Assembly (NCBI RefSeq): GCF_008364825.1
Contig: NZ_VTTO01000027.1
Location: 1-48,745 of the forward strand
Length of the DNA stretch: 48,745 nucleotides
Reading direction: 5' to 3'
Origin: Azospirillum sp. B21
GTDB lineage: Bacteria; Pseudomonadota; Alphaproteobacteria; Azospirillales; Azospirillaceae
Shown: positions 16,401 to 24,619 of the stretch, piece by piece
How the letters are laid out: the number at the start of each line of letters is the position of its first letter
Position numbering within the stretch: the stretch's first letter is position 1
Translations under genes and position numbers: made by a program
The notes under the pieces: generated by a model
What the model saw: only the letters and a program-made list of their open reading frames with translations
Databases searched by the model: none
Told to the model about the DNA's origin: nothing

Positions 16401-16528
16401 TCACATAACAAATTAGTTACTTAAATTTTTCTCAACAGTCTGCTTTGTGTTTTTTGTTTTTCCTATTCACGCAATAGAGATACGATTTCTCCCGTAGCCA
16501 CTGCAACCGGACGGCCTCGGGAGGAATC
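16401..16528. promoter_or_regulatory. Promoter region of the ssu-like operon with two shared boxes
   Basis: AT-rich gap after the LysR gene. TAGTTACTTAAATTT (16414-16428) nearly repeats 5021-5035. CTATTCACGCAATAG (16463-16477) is a 15-bp dyad with the same flanks (TTTTTC before, AGA after) as 5182-5194. A GGGAGGA ribosome-binding site precedes ATG 16529. Confidence 0.6.
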
Positions 16529-17341
16529 ATGACGGCAGCCGCCGCAACCCAAACGCCGGGACGCCGATCCCGCGCATTGATTCTTCCGGCGGGTCTCCGC
16601 CGCTGCGTGGTGCCGCTGGCTCTGCTGGTGCTGTGGCAGGCCAGCGTCGGGTTCGGCTGGATTTCCACCCGCTCCATTCCTTCGCCGAGCCAGATCCTGA
16701 CCGCCTTTTGGGATCTGACGGTTAGCGGCGAGTTGGCGGTACATTTGCTGGTCTCGCTCGGCCGGGTCAGTGCCGGGCTCGCCATTGGCGTGTCTGCCGG
16801 CACCGTCTGCGCGCTGATCGCCGGCCTGTCGCGGCGGGGGGAGGATGCGCTGGACGCGCTGCTTCAGATGCTGCGCACCTTGCCCCATCTGGCCCTGGTA
16901 CCGCTGTTCATCCTGTGGTTTGGCATCGGCGAGACGCCGAAGATCGCGCTCGTGGCGCTCGGCACCGCCTTCCCGATCTACCTGAACCTGTTCGCCGGCA
17001 TCCGCACCGTCGACGCCAAGGTGGTGGAGGCCGTCTCCACCCTCGGCTTGACCCGGCGCGAGCTGATCGCCCAGGTCATCCTACCAGGCGCCCTGCCGGC
17101 CTTCCTGACCGGCCTGCGCTATGCGCTCGGCGTCGCCTGGCTCAGCCTGGTGGTGGGGGAGCAGATCAACGCCTCCAGCGGCATCGGTTATCTGGCGATG
17201 ACGGCGCGGGAGTTCCTGCGCACCGACGTGATCATCGTCGCCCTGATCGTCTACGCCATCCTCGGCCTGCTCGCCGACCTGATCGTCCGCCTCATTGAAC
17301 GCAGGGCGCTGGTCTGGCGCCCGGCCTTCATCAAGGAGTGA
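16529..17341 (+). CDS. Sulfonate ABC transporter permease (SsuC-like)
   Basis: Inner-membrane permease of normal length (270 residues) with about six helices; the first is VPLALLVLWQASVGFGW. The coupling loop is seen as STLGLTRRELIAQVILPGAL. It is the first gene of the plus-strand operon 16529-24485, 6 nt before the ATPase gene. SsuC/TauC permeases carry aliphatic sulfonates; the presence of an SsuD-like monooxygenase in the operon supports that here. Confidence 0.9.
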   Translation: MTAAAATQTPGRRSRALILPAGLRRCVVPLALLVLWQASVGFGWISTRSIPSPSQILTAFWDLTVSGELAVHLLVSLGRVSAGLAIGVSAGTVCALIAGLSRRGEDALDALLQMLRTLPHLALVPLFILWFGIGETPKIALVALGTAFPIYLNLFAGIRTVDAKVVEAVSTLGLTRRELIAQVILPGALPAFLTGLRYALGVAWLSLVVGEQINASSGIGYLAMTAREFLRTDVIIVALIVYAILGLLADLIVRLIERRALVWRPAFIKE

Positions 17342-17347
17342 CCCTCC

Positions 17348-18208
17348 ATGAGCCACGCCCTTTCCCCGATCCCCGTCTCCCCGTACACAACCGGCAAGCC
17401 CGTCGTCAGCGTCCGCGGCCTCGTCCGCAATTTCGGCAACGGCAATGTGTTGGACGGCCTGTCGCTCGACCTTCAGCCGGGCACCTTCACCGCCCTTCTC
17501 GGCCGCTCTGGCTGCGGCAAGTCCACGCTGCTGCGCACCCTGGCCAAGCTGGACCCGGCGCCGGAAGGCGACGTGCAGCTGCCAGAGGAGCGCGCCGTGG
17601 TGTTCCAAGAGCCGCGGCTGGTGCCCTGGATGCGGGTGCTGCGCAACGTCACGCTGGGCTTGCGCCATCCGGATGCCGAAGTCCGCGGCCTTGCAGCATT
17701 GGCGGAGGTCGGGCTGTCCCACCGCGCCCGTGCTTGGCCGCTGACCCTGTCGGGCGGCGAGGCGCAGCGGGCGGCGCTGGCCCGCGCCCTGGTCCGCGAA
17801 CCGCGCCTGCTGCTGCTCGACGAGCCCTTCGCGGCGCTGGACGCCCTGACCCGGATGCGCATGCAGGGTCTGGTGGAGACGCTGTGGCGCACCCATGCCC
17901 CCGCCATCCTGCTGGTGACCCATGACGTGGACGAGGCTCTGCTGCTGGCCGACCGCGCCGTGGTGATGGCGGACGGCAAGATCGCCGCCGACATCCCGAT
18001 CCCGCTCGCCCGCCCACGCCGCCACGGCGACCCCGGCTTCATCGCACTACGCTCCCGCCTGCTGGCCGAGCTTGGTGTCGACGAGGAGCATCTGGCCGCA
18101 CGGGAACCGCAGCGCATCGACGCCAAGGGAACTGACACCAGGGCAGCTGGCGCGAAGCCCGGCAGCTACGGCCTTCCCGCCGGTGCCGCCGCCGCGCCCA
18201 GCCTCTGA
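17348..18208 (+). CDS. Sulfonate ABC transporter ATPase (SsuB-like)
   Basis: Nucleotide-binding subunit (286 residues). Walker A GRSGCGKST, Q-loop VVFQEPRLVPWMRV, signature LSGGEAQRAALARAL, Walker B LLLLDEPFAALDALTR, H-loop LLVTHDVDEA. As in E. coli SsuB, the segment between Walker A and the Q-loop is short. The last 30 residues (after EEHLAAREPQ) are low-complexity and probably disordered. Confidence 0.92.
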   Translation: MSHALSPIPVSPYTTGKPVVSVRGLVRNFGNGNVLDGLSLDLQPGTFTALLGRSGCGKSTLLRTLAKLDPAPEGDVQLPEERAVVFQEPRLVPWMRVLRNVTLGLRHPDAEVRGLAALAEVGLSHRARAWPLTLSGGEAQRAALARALVREPRLLLLDEPFAALDALTRMRMQGLVETLWRTHAPAILLVTHDVDEALLLADRAVVMADGKIAADIPIPLARPRRHGDPGFIALRSRLLAELGVDEEHLAAREPQRIDAKGTDTRAAGAKPGSYGLPAGAAAAPSL

Positions 18209-18234
18209 CTCTCGAAGCCGACGGACCCGCCGCC

Positions 18235-19248
18235 ATGACGACCGATATTGTCCGCCTCCCCTCCACCCCGTTCGGCCGCCGCAGCCTGTTGCGCGGAGCC
18301 TGCGGCGCCCTGGCACTGGGCACCCTGCCCGGCCTTTCGCAGGCCGCCTCCGGCCCAGCATCCGAAACCGTCCTGCGCATCGCCGACTACAAGGCTTTGG
18401 ACGGGCTGACGCTGGAGGCGTCCGGCAACGCCGGGTCCAGTTTCCGGTCGCAGTTCGCCGAGTTCGCGTCGGGCAACCTGATCGTCGAGGCGATCAATTC
18501 CGGTTCCATCGATGTCGGCTCCAGCAGCGAAATCCCGCCCGCCTTCGGCATCGCCGCCGGTGCCCGGCTGTCCATCGTCGCCGTGGTCAAGGACGACGTG
18601 AACTGGCAGGTGGTTCTGGTGCCGTCCGGCAGCCCGATCCAGTCGGTCGCCGACCTGAAGGGAAAGCGCGTCGGCTATGTCCGCGCCACCACCACGCAGT
18701 ACTATCTCGCCAAGATGCTGGGCAAGGCCGGACTGCGTTTTACCGACATACAGGCGATCAGCCTGACGCCGTCGGAAGGACAGGCCGCCTTCGAGCAGGG
18801 CGCGCTCGAAGCCTGGGCGATCTACGGCTACTCGGTGCCCTTCGCCATCAAGAAGGGCGCGCGAGTCCTCGTCACCTCCAACGGCTACCTGTCGGGCAAT
18901 TACCTGTATCTCGCCTCGCCCGACGCACTGACCGATCCGGGCAAGTCGGCCGCCCTCGGCGATTATTTCCTGCGGCTGCGCCGCGCCTTCGCCTGGCGCG
19001 CCGCCAATTTGGAGCGCTGGGCCCAGGTCCATTCCGCCGCCATCGGCGTGCCGGTCGAAACCGACCTGGAAATCCTGCGCAAGAATTCCCGCCAGCGCGA
19101 TCTGGCACCGATCACCGATGCCGACATCGCTTCGGCTCAGAACGTCGCCGATACCTTCCACCAGCTGAGCGTGCTGCCAAAGCGCATCGACATCGCCCCG
19201 GCCTTCGACCGCCGCTTCACCGACATCCTGTCGCGTCCGCTCGGCTGA
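18235..19248 (+). CDS. Aliphatic-sulfonate-binding periplasmic protein (SsuA-like)
   Basis: SsuA/NMT1-type receptor (337 residues). The leader FGRRSLLRGACGALALGTLP has a twin-arginine motif, pointing to Tat export. Family features: NLIVEAINSGSIDVGSSSE, SPIQSVADLKGKRVGYVRAT and ALEAWAIYGYSVPFAIKKGA. It follows the ATPase by 26 nt and precedes the SsuD-like monooxygenase by 63 nt. Confidence 0.9.
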   Translation: MTTDIVRLPSTPFGRRSLLRGACGALALGTLPGLSQAASGPASETVLRIADYKALDGLTLEASGNAGSSFRSQFAEFASGNLIVEAINSGSIDVGSSSEIPPAFGIAAGARLSIVAVVKDDVNWQVVLVPSGSPIQSVADLKGKRVGYVRATTTQYYLAKMLGKAGLRFTDIQAISLTPSEGQAAFEQGALEAWAIYGYSVPFAIKKGARVLVTSNGYLSGNYLYLASPDALTDPGKSAALGDYFLRLRRAFAWRAANLERWAQVHSAAIGVPVETDLEILRKNSRQRDLAPITDADIASAQNVADTFHQLSVLPKRIDIAPAFDRRFTDILSRPLG

Positions 19249-19311
19249 GCCCTATCGGCCCGTTGACGCCATCCCGATCCCTCGCCAGCCATAAATAAGG
19301 GGACCACCGCC

Positions 19312-20436
19312 ATGACCGCCTCCCACAGCACGTCGGCCCACCCGCTCCGCTTCGTCGGCTTCGTCGGCAACCACAATGCGTCGGAGATCATCCCGCGCCA
19401 GGGTCCGGTGGTGGACCGCGACTATATCGAGACGGTCGCCAAGGCACATGAACTGGGCGGCTTCGATTCCGTGCTCCAGGCCTTCCATGCCGATGCGCCC
19501 GACAGCCTGCAGGTCAGCCAACACATCACCAGCGTCACCGACCGGCTGGGTGTGCTGATCGCCCACCGCCCCGGCTTCCAGGCGCCGACCATCCTGGCCC
19601 GCCAACTTGCGACCCTCGACCAGCTGAGCCGCGGCCGCGTCGCCATCAACGTCATCACCGGCGCCGAGCGCAGCGAGCTTGCCCGCGACGGCAACACGGT
19701 GGACGACAAGGACGACCGCTACGCTCGCACGTCCGAGTTCCTCGACATTGTCCGGGCCGAATGGACCAGCGACACGCCCTTCGACTATCAGGGCCGATTC
19801 TATCAGGTCGAGAAGGCCTTCTCGCAGGTGAAGCCCTACAACCCGTCGGGCATTCCGGTGTGGATCGCCGGCGCGTCGGCGTCGGCGGTTGAGGTGGCCG
19901 GGCGCCATGCCGACACCTATGCGGTGTGGGGCGAAACCCATGATCAGGTGCGCGAGCTGCTGGCCCGCGTGCGCGCCGCCGTCGCCAAGGGGGGCCGTCC
20001 GCAGCCGGCCTTCAGCCTGTCGTTGCGCCCGATCCTGGCCGAGACGGAGGACGCCGCCTGGGCCAAGGCCGAGGCCATCTATGAGAAGGCCAAGGCGCTG
20101 CTGGAGAAGACCGGCTTCACCCGCGGCGACCTGCCGAACAACGAGGGCGCCCGCCGCCTGCTGGCCATCGCCGATAAGGGCCACCGCCACGACAAGCGCC
20201 TGTGGACCGCCATCGCCGCCCTGACCGGGGCGAAGGGCAACTCCACCTCGCTGGTCGGCACCCCGGATCAAGTGGCCGACGCCCTGCTCGACTATTACGA
20301 CCTCGGAGTCACCACCTTCCTGATCCGCGGCTTCGACCCGCTGCCCGACGCCATCGCCTACGGACGCGACCTGCTGCCGCGCGTCCGCCAACTGGTGGCC
20401 GACCGCCGGCGCGCCCAGGCCGTCGCGGCGGAGTGA
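19312..20436 (+). CDS. SsuD-like FMNH2-dependent alkanesulfonate monooxygenase (LLM family)
   Basis: Luciferase-like flavin monooxygenase that splits an alkanesulfonate C-S bond with FMNH2 and O2, giving aldehyde and sulfite (374 residues; E. coli SsuD is 381). Seen are TILARQLATLDQLSRGRVAI, VITGAERSELARDG, YARTSEFLDIVRAEW and VWIAGASASAVEVAGRHAD, all hallmark segments of the SsuD branch. No dedicated flavin reductase (SsuE) gene is nearby, so FMNH2 must come from elsewhere or from the nitroreductase-fold protein at 6883 (weak inference). Dimethylsulfone- or FMN-dependent alternatives in the same family are possible. Confidence 0.87.
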   Translation: MTASHSTSAHPLRFVGFVGNHNASEIIPRQGPVVDRDYIETVAKAHELGGFDSVLQAFHADAPDSLQVSQHITSVTDRLGVLIAHRPGFQAPTILARQLATLDQLSRGRVAINVITGAERSELARDGNTVDDKDDRYARTSEFLDIVRAEWTSDTPFDYQGRFYQVEKAFSQVKPYNPSGIPVWIAGASASAVEVAGRHADTYAVWGETHDQVRELLARVRAAVAKGGRPQPAFSLSLRPILAETEDAAWAKAEAIYEKAKALLEKTGFTRGDLPNNEGARRLLAIADKGHRHDKRLWTAIAALTGAKGNSTSLVGTPDQVADALLDYYDLGVTTFLIRGFDPLPDAIAYGRDLLPRVRQLVADRRRAQAVAAE

Positions 20437-20443
20437 CGGCGCC

Positions 20444-21403
20444 ATGGCGGGCCGGTCCGCGGTCATCCTCAACCAGCTTGGCCCCGCCGTGGGGGAGCGC
20501 ATCGCCGCCCACCCTTCCCGGCCCATTGTGCTGGCGCATGAGGTCGGCCGCGCCCCTTGGGAGGTCCCGGCCGGCGTCGAAGTCCTGTTGACCCGTCCAC
20601 TGATCGGGTGGGAGGAGGCCCCCGCCACCCGTCCCGCCGGCTGGGGAGATGGCCTGCGCTGGATCCAGTCGGCCTCTACAGGCATGGATTTCTACCCGCC
20701 CTGGCTACTCGATGGTGCGCCGGTCGTCACCTGCGCCCGCGGCGTATCGGCGGTCGCCATCGCCGACTACGTGATGACGGCGATCCTGACCTTCGAGAAG
20801 CAATGGGACGCCATCCGCCTGCAAGGGCCGGAAGATTGGCGGCGCAAGACGCTCGGCAGCCTGTCCGGCAAACGGCTGGGGCTGGCCGGGTTCGGCGCCA
20901 TCGGCCGGGCGATCACCGAGCGAGCGCTCGCTTTTGGAATGAGCGTGGGGGCGCCGCGCCGCTCCCGCTGGGACGAACCGGAAGCGGGCGTTGAGCCGTT
21001 CGGCCGGCTGGAAGATCTGGCGGCTGCCAGCGACCATCTGGTACTGGCCCTGCCGCTGACGGCGGCGACGCGCGGGCTGGTCGGGGCACACCTGCTGGCC
21101 CAGGCCAAACCGGGGCTGCATCTGGTCAATGTCGCCCGCGGCGCGCTGGTCGATCAGCACGTACTGCTCGCCGCCATCGACAGCGGCCGGATCGCCGGTG
21201 CCACGCTGGACGTCACCGACCCCGAACCGCTGCCCGCCGGCCATCCCTTCTATCGCTATCCGTCGATCCGGCTGACGCCGCACGTCTCCTGGTCCGCCCC
21301 GGATTTCGAGCAGCGGCTGGCCGACCGCATCCTCGCCAACCTCGATGCCTACGCACGCGGCGCCCCGCTGCGCGACGTGGTGGACACCGCCACCGGCTAC
21401 TGA
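20444..21403 (+). CDS. D-isomer-specific 2-hydroxyacid dehydrogenase
   Basis: NAD(P)-dependent oxidoreductase of a 2-oxo/2-hydroxy acid pair (319 residues). The Rossmann motif G149-F-G151-A-I-G154 is present, as are the catalytic R232 (NVARGALVD), E261 (TDPEPLP) and H280 (LTPHVSW). It follows the monooxygenase by 7 nt. The substrate is not fixed by sequence; in this operon a carbon-skeleton acid left after desulfonation is plausible. Confidence 0.87.
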   Translation: MAGRSAVILNQLGPAVGERIAAHPSRPIVLAHEVGRAPWEVPAGVEVLLTRPLIGWEEAPATRPAGWGDGLRWIQSASTGMDFYPPWLLDGAPVVTCARGVSAVAIADYVMTAILTFEKQWDAIRLQGPEDWRRKTLGSLSGKRLGLAGFGAIGRAITERALAFGMSVGAPRRSRWDEPEAGVEPFGRLEDLAAASDHLVLALPLTAATRGLVGAHLLAQAKPGLHLVNVARGALVDQHVLLAAIDSGRIAGATLDVTDPEPLPAGHPFYRYPSIRLTPHVSWSAPDFEQRLADRILANLDAYARGAPLRDVVDTATGY

Positions 21404-21430
21404 CCCCTTTCCCGACGGAGCCCCCGCCCG

Positions 21431-22216
21431 ATGACCCACATCCAGCCCCGCCCGCGCAAATTCTGGCCGCCGGTCGATCCGGTCAGTTACACCAGCGTCG
21501 AGGAGGAGCGGCAGCACCGCAAGCAGCGGCTTGCCGCCACCTTCCGCCTGTTCGGCCGCTACGGCTTCGACCAGGGGCTGGCCGGCCACGTCACCGCCCG
21601 TGACCCGGAACATCCCGACCGCTTCTGGATCAACCCGCTGGGCCAGCATTTCCGCACCATCCGGGTATCGGACCTGCATCTGGTCGATGGGGACGGCACC
21701 ATCCTGCAAGGCGACCGCGCCATCAACCAAGCCGGCTTCACCATCCATTCCGCCATCCACCGGGCGCGTCCGGACGTGGTGGCCGCCGCCCACGCCCATT
21801 CGACCTACGGCAAGGCATGGTCGGCGCTCGGCCGGCCGCTCGCCCCGCTGAGCCAGGATTCGGCCGCCTTCTACGAGGATCAGGCCATCTTCGATCCTTA
21901 TTCAGGCGTCGTCCTGACCGAAGGCGAAGGCAAACGGCTGGTGGAGGCGCTGGGCGACCGGAAGCTGGCGATCCTCAAGAACCACGGCCTGCTGACCGTC
22001 GGCCCGACGGTGGAAGCCGCCGCTTGGTGGTTCATCAGCGCCGACAACGCCGCCCACACCCAGCTGCTGGCGGAGGCCGCCGGCCGCCCCCAACCCATCG
22101 ACCATGAGACCGCGCTGCTGACCCGCACCCAGGTCGGCACCCACCAGGGCAGCGCCTACAACTTCCACCCGCTGTGGGAGTGGATCGTCGCGACTGAACC
22201 CGACCTGCTCGACTGA
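21431..22216 (+). CDS. Class II aldolase/adducin-family protein
   Basis: Zinc-dependent aldolase fold (261 residues). The metal ligands are visible as H121-x-H123 (AAAHAHSTYGKAW) and H185 (ILKNHGLLTVG). Family members cleave or decarboxylate sugar acids or phosphorylated sugars. The N-terminal PRKFWPPVDP and the absence of a sugar-kinase partner place it among uncharacterised members common in ABC-transporter operons. It lies 27 nt after the dehydrogenase. Confidence 0.85.
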   Translation: MTHIQPRPRKFWPPVDPVSYTSVEEERQHRKQRLAATFRLFGRYGFDQGLAGHVTARDPEHPDRFWINPLGQHFRTIRVSDLHLVDGDGTILQGDRAINQAGFTIHSAIHRARPDVVAAAHAHSTYGKAWSALGRPLAPLSQDSAAFYEDQAIFDPYSGVVLTEGEGKRLVEALGDRKLAILKNHGLLTVGPTVEAAAWWFISADNAAHTQLLAEAAGRPQPIDHETALLTRTQVGTHQGSAYNFHPLWEWIVATEPDLLD

Positions 22217-22253
22217 CCCTGTCCCTTCCCATCCTTCGCCAAGGCAAAAAACG

Positions 22254-23252
22254 ATGACCGCGAAACCGGCCCTTTCCCACTCCCTGTCACGTCGCGGCCT
22301 GATCGCCGCGGGCGCCGTCGCCCTCGCCGCCCCCTTCGTCCTGCGCCGACGCGCTGTGGCGGCGGAGCCGCTGCGCCTGTCCTGGAATGCCGGCGCCGTC
22401 TGCTTCTCCGCCGTGCCGCTGGCCTTCCAGCTCGACCTGTTCAAGAAGCACGGGCTGGAGGTGGAGCTGGTCAACTTCACCGGCTCCACCGACCAGCTAC
22501 TGGAGGCCATCGCCACCGGCAAGGCCGACGCCGGCGTCGGCATGGCGCTGCGCTGGCTGAAACCGCTGGAACAGGGCTTCGACGTGAAAATCTCTGCCGG
22601 CCTGCATGGCGGCTGCATGCGGCTGTTCGGGGCGAAGGCGGCAGGGGTGAAGACCGTGCTGGACCTGCCGGGCAAGGTGATCGGCGTCAGCGACATGGCC
22701 AGCCCGTCGAAGAACTTCTTCTCGGTCGTGCTGACCAAGTTCGGCATCGACCCCAACAAGGACGTCGAATGGCGCCAGTTCCCCGCCGACCTGCTGGGGC
22801 TGGCGGTAGAGAAGGGCGAAATCCACGCCATCGCCGACGGCGATCCGCTGGTGTGGAGCCAGACCAAGAACCCGCAGATGGTGGAGATCACCAACAACGT
22901 CTGCGGCGAGTTCGCCACCCGCACCTGCTGCCTCGTCGGCGTGCGTGGCAGCCTGCTGCGCGACAACCGCCCGGCGGCCAAGGCGCTGACCACGGCTCTG
23001 ATCGAGGCGCAGCACGCCGCCTATGCCGACCTGCGCGCTGCAGCCGCCGCCTATGCCCCATTCGCCCCGAAATTTCCGGTGGAGGAGCTGGAAGCGATGC
23101 TGCGCAGCCATGCCCACAACGTCACACCCATTGGCGACGAGCTGCGCCAGCAGCTGGCGCTCTACACCGACGAACTGAAGAGCGTGTCGGTCATCAAGCG
23201 CTCCACCGACAGCCAGCGCTTCGCCGGGCGCATCACGGTCGACCTCGCCTGA
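22254..23252 (+). CDS. Second NMT1/TauA-type ABC substrate-binding protein of the ssu-like operon
   Basis: Periplasmic receptor (332 residues) with a Tat-like leader, SRRGLIAAGAVALAAPFVLR. Segments such as DQLLEAIATGKADAGVGMAL and VLDLPGKVIGVSDMASPSKN are typical. It differs clearly from the SsuA-like receptor at 18235. Several cysteines (C109-type HGGCMRL, and FATRTCCLVG) are unusual for this family. It probably feeds the same permease/ATPase with another ligand (inference). Confidence 0.87.
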   Translation: MTAKPALSHSLSRRGLIAAGAVALAAPFVLRRRAVAAEPLRLSWNAGAVCFSAVPLAFQLDLFKKHGLEVELVNFTGSTDQLLEAIATGKADAGVGMALRWLKPLEQGFDVKISAGLHGGCMRLFGAKAAGVKTVLDLPGKVIGVSDMASPSKNFFSVVLTKFGIDPNKDVEWRQFPADLLGLAVEKGEIHAIADGDPLVWSQTKNPQMVEITNNVCGEFATRTCCLVGVRGSLLRDNRPAAKALTTALIEAQHAAYADLRAAAAAYAPFAPKFPVEELEAMLRSHAHNVTPIGDELRQQLALYTDELKSVSVIKRSTDSQRFAGRITVDLA

Positions 23253-23282
23253 TCCATCTCCACTGAAGCGGAGCCGCCTGCC

Positions 23283-24485
23283 ATGCCCTTCGACGACCTG
23301 CCCCTCGCTGCTTCCTTCGGCGAGACCACCCCTGCCCCGGCGGTCAATTCATCGCTCATCACCGCGCTGGCGGCGGAGTTCGCCCTGCGTGCTGCGGAGC
23401 ATGACGCCGCCGCCAGCTTCCCCTTCGAAAATTTCCACCGATTGGTGGCGGCGGGGCTTCCGGCGCTGGTCACACCGAAAGCGTCGGGCGGCAAGGGGGG
23501 TGGGCTTGCTGACGCGCTGGCGGTGGTGAACGGGATCGCACAGGGCGAGCCGTCCACCGCGCTGGTTCTGGTGCTGCAATACGTCATCCATAACCAACTC
23601 TGGCGCGAGTCCGCTTGGCCGGAGGCTCTGCGCGACCGCATCGCCCGCACCGCGGCGACCGACGGCGCCCTGGTCAACATCCTGCGGGTGGAGCCGGAAC
23701 TGGGCTCGCCCCATCGCGGCGGGCTGCCGGCGACGGTGGCGCGCAAGGTGCCGGGCGGCTGGCGCCTCTCCGGCACCAAGATCTACTCCACCGGCATTCC
23801 GGCACTGTCCTGGCTCGGCGTCTGGGCGCGCACCGACGATGCCGAACCGCTGGTGGGCACCTGGGTGGTTCCGCGCGGCGCCGATTTGGCGGAACAGGGG
23901 ATCGAGGTACGGGAGACCTGGAACCACATCGGCATGCGTGCCAGCGGCAGTCACGAGGTGGTGTTCCGCGACGTCTTTGTCCCCGACGACCATGCCGGCG
24001 AACTGCGCCCGCCGGCCGGTTGGGCGGCACCCGACGCGGTCGCCACCGCCTGGATGTCCACCCTGTTCAGCGGCGTCTATGACGGCATCGCCCGCTCCGC
24101 CCGCGACTGGCTGGTCGGATTCCTGCACGCCCGTAAGCCGACGGGGCTGAATGGCGCGTCGCTCGCCACGGTGCCGCGCCTTCAGGAGGCTTTGGGCGGG
24201 ATCGAGGCGCTGCTGCTGACGAACCGCATCCTCCTGCGCTCCCTGTCGACGGCGGTCGACCACGGGTCGCCGCCCTCCTCCACCGACAGCCTGCTGGTGA
24301 AATACACGGTGACCAACAACGCCATCGACGCGGTGGCGCGGGCGCTGGAGGTCACCGGCAATCCCGGCCTGTCGCGCGACAACCCGCTGGAACGCCATCA
24401 CCGCGACGTGCTGTGCGCCCGCGTTCACGCCCCGCAGAACGACATGATCCTGACCGGTGCAGGGCGCGCCGCTCTCGCACGGTGA
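23283..24485 (+). CDS. Acyl-CoA dehydrogenase-fold flavoprotein (DszC/SfnC-like)
   Basis: A 400-residue protein with the acyl-CoA dehydrogenase fold. N-terminal helices are followed by GGWRLSGTKIYSTGIPALSW and GIEVRETWNHIGMRASGSHE in the middle beta domain; the C-terminal helices end near NDMILTGAGR. In organosulfur operons this fold is used by flavin monooxygenases such as DszC/SfnC, or by desulfinases such as the 3-sulfinopropionyl-CoA desulfinase of Advenella. The CoA-binding and catalytic-base residues cannot be confirmed by eye, so monooxygenase and desulfinase both remain open. It is the last gene of the operon. Confidence 0.82.
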   Translation: MPFDDLPLAASFGETTPAPAVNSSLITALAAEFALRAAEHDAAASFPFENFHRLVAAGLPALVTPKASGGKGGGLADALAVVNGIAQGEPSTALVLVLQYVIHNQLWRESAWPEALRDRIARTAATDGALVNILRVEPELGSPHRGGLPATVARKVPGGWRLSGTKIYSTGIPALSWLGVWARTDDAEPLVGTWVVPRGADLAEQGIEVRETWNHIGMRASGSHEVVFRDVFVPDDHAGELRPPAGWAAPDAVATAWMSTLFSGVYDGIARSARDWLVGFLHARKPTGLNGASLATVPRLQEALGGIEALLLTNRILLRSLSTAVDHGSPPSSTDSLLVKYTVTNNAIDAVARALEVTGNPGLSRDNPLERHHRDVLCARVHAPQNDMILTGAGRAALAR

Positions 24486-24575
24486 GCATCCGGCGGAAAA
24501 GCGCGCAGGATTGTGTGAAATTTGTTCGGTGGCCTTTCACATTCTACAGTGTTGACGGCCATGAAGAATCGTGTT

Positions 24576-24610
24576 CCCCTTAAATCTACTAGATTTATGG
24601 AATTAAGGGG
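24576..24610. promoter_or_regulatory. Nested palindromes covering the ribosome-binding site of the 24620 gene
   Basis: CCCCTTAA (24576-24583) is inverted at 24603-24610 (TTAAGGGG). Inside lies a perfect 15-bp palindrome, AAATCTACTAGATTT (24582-24596). The right outer arm is the ribosome-binding site of the gene starting at 24620, so the structure could be an operator, an RNA hairpin that hides the site, or both. The half AAATCTACTA is repeated upstream of tauA at 4991-5000. Confidence 0.55.
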
Positions 24611-24619
24611 AGCACCACT

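Noticed and set aside
24514..24541. TGTGAAA/TTTCACA inverted repeat as a CRP-like site
   Set aside because: The half-sites are 18 nt apart instead of 6, so it does not match CRP; at most a weak hairpin after the 24485 stop.
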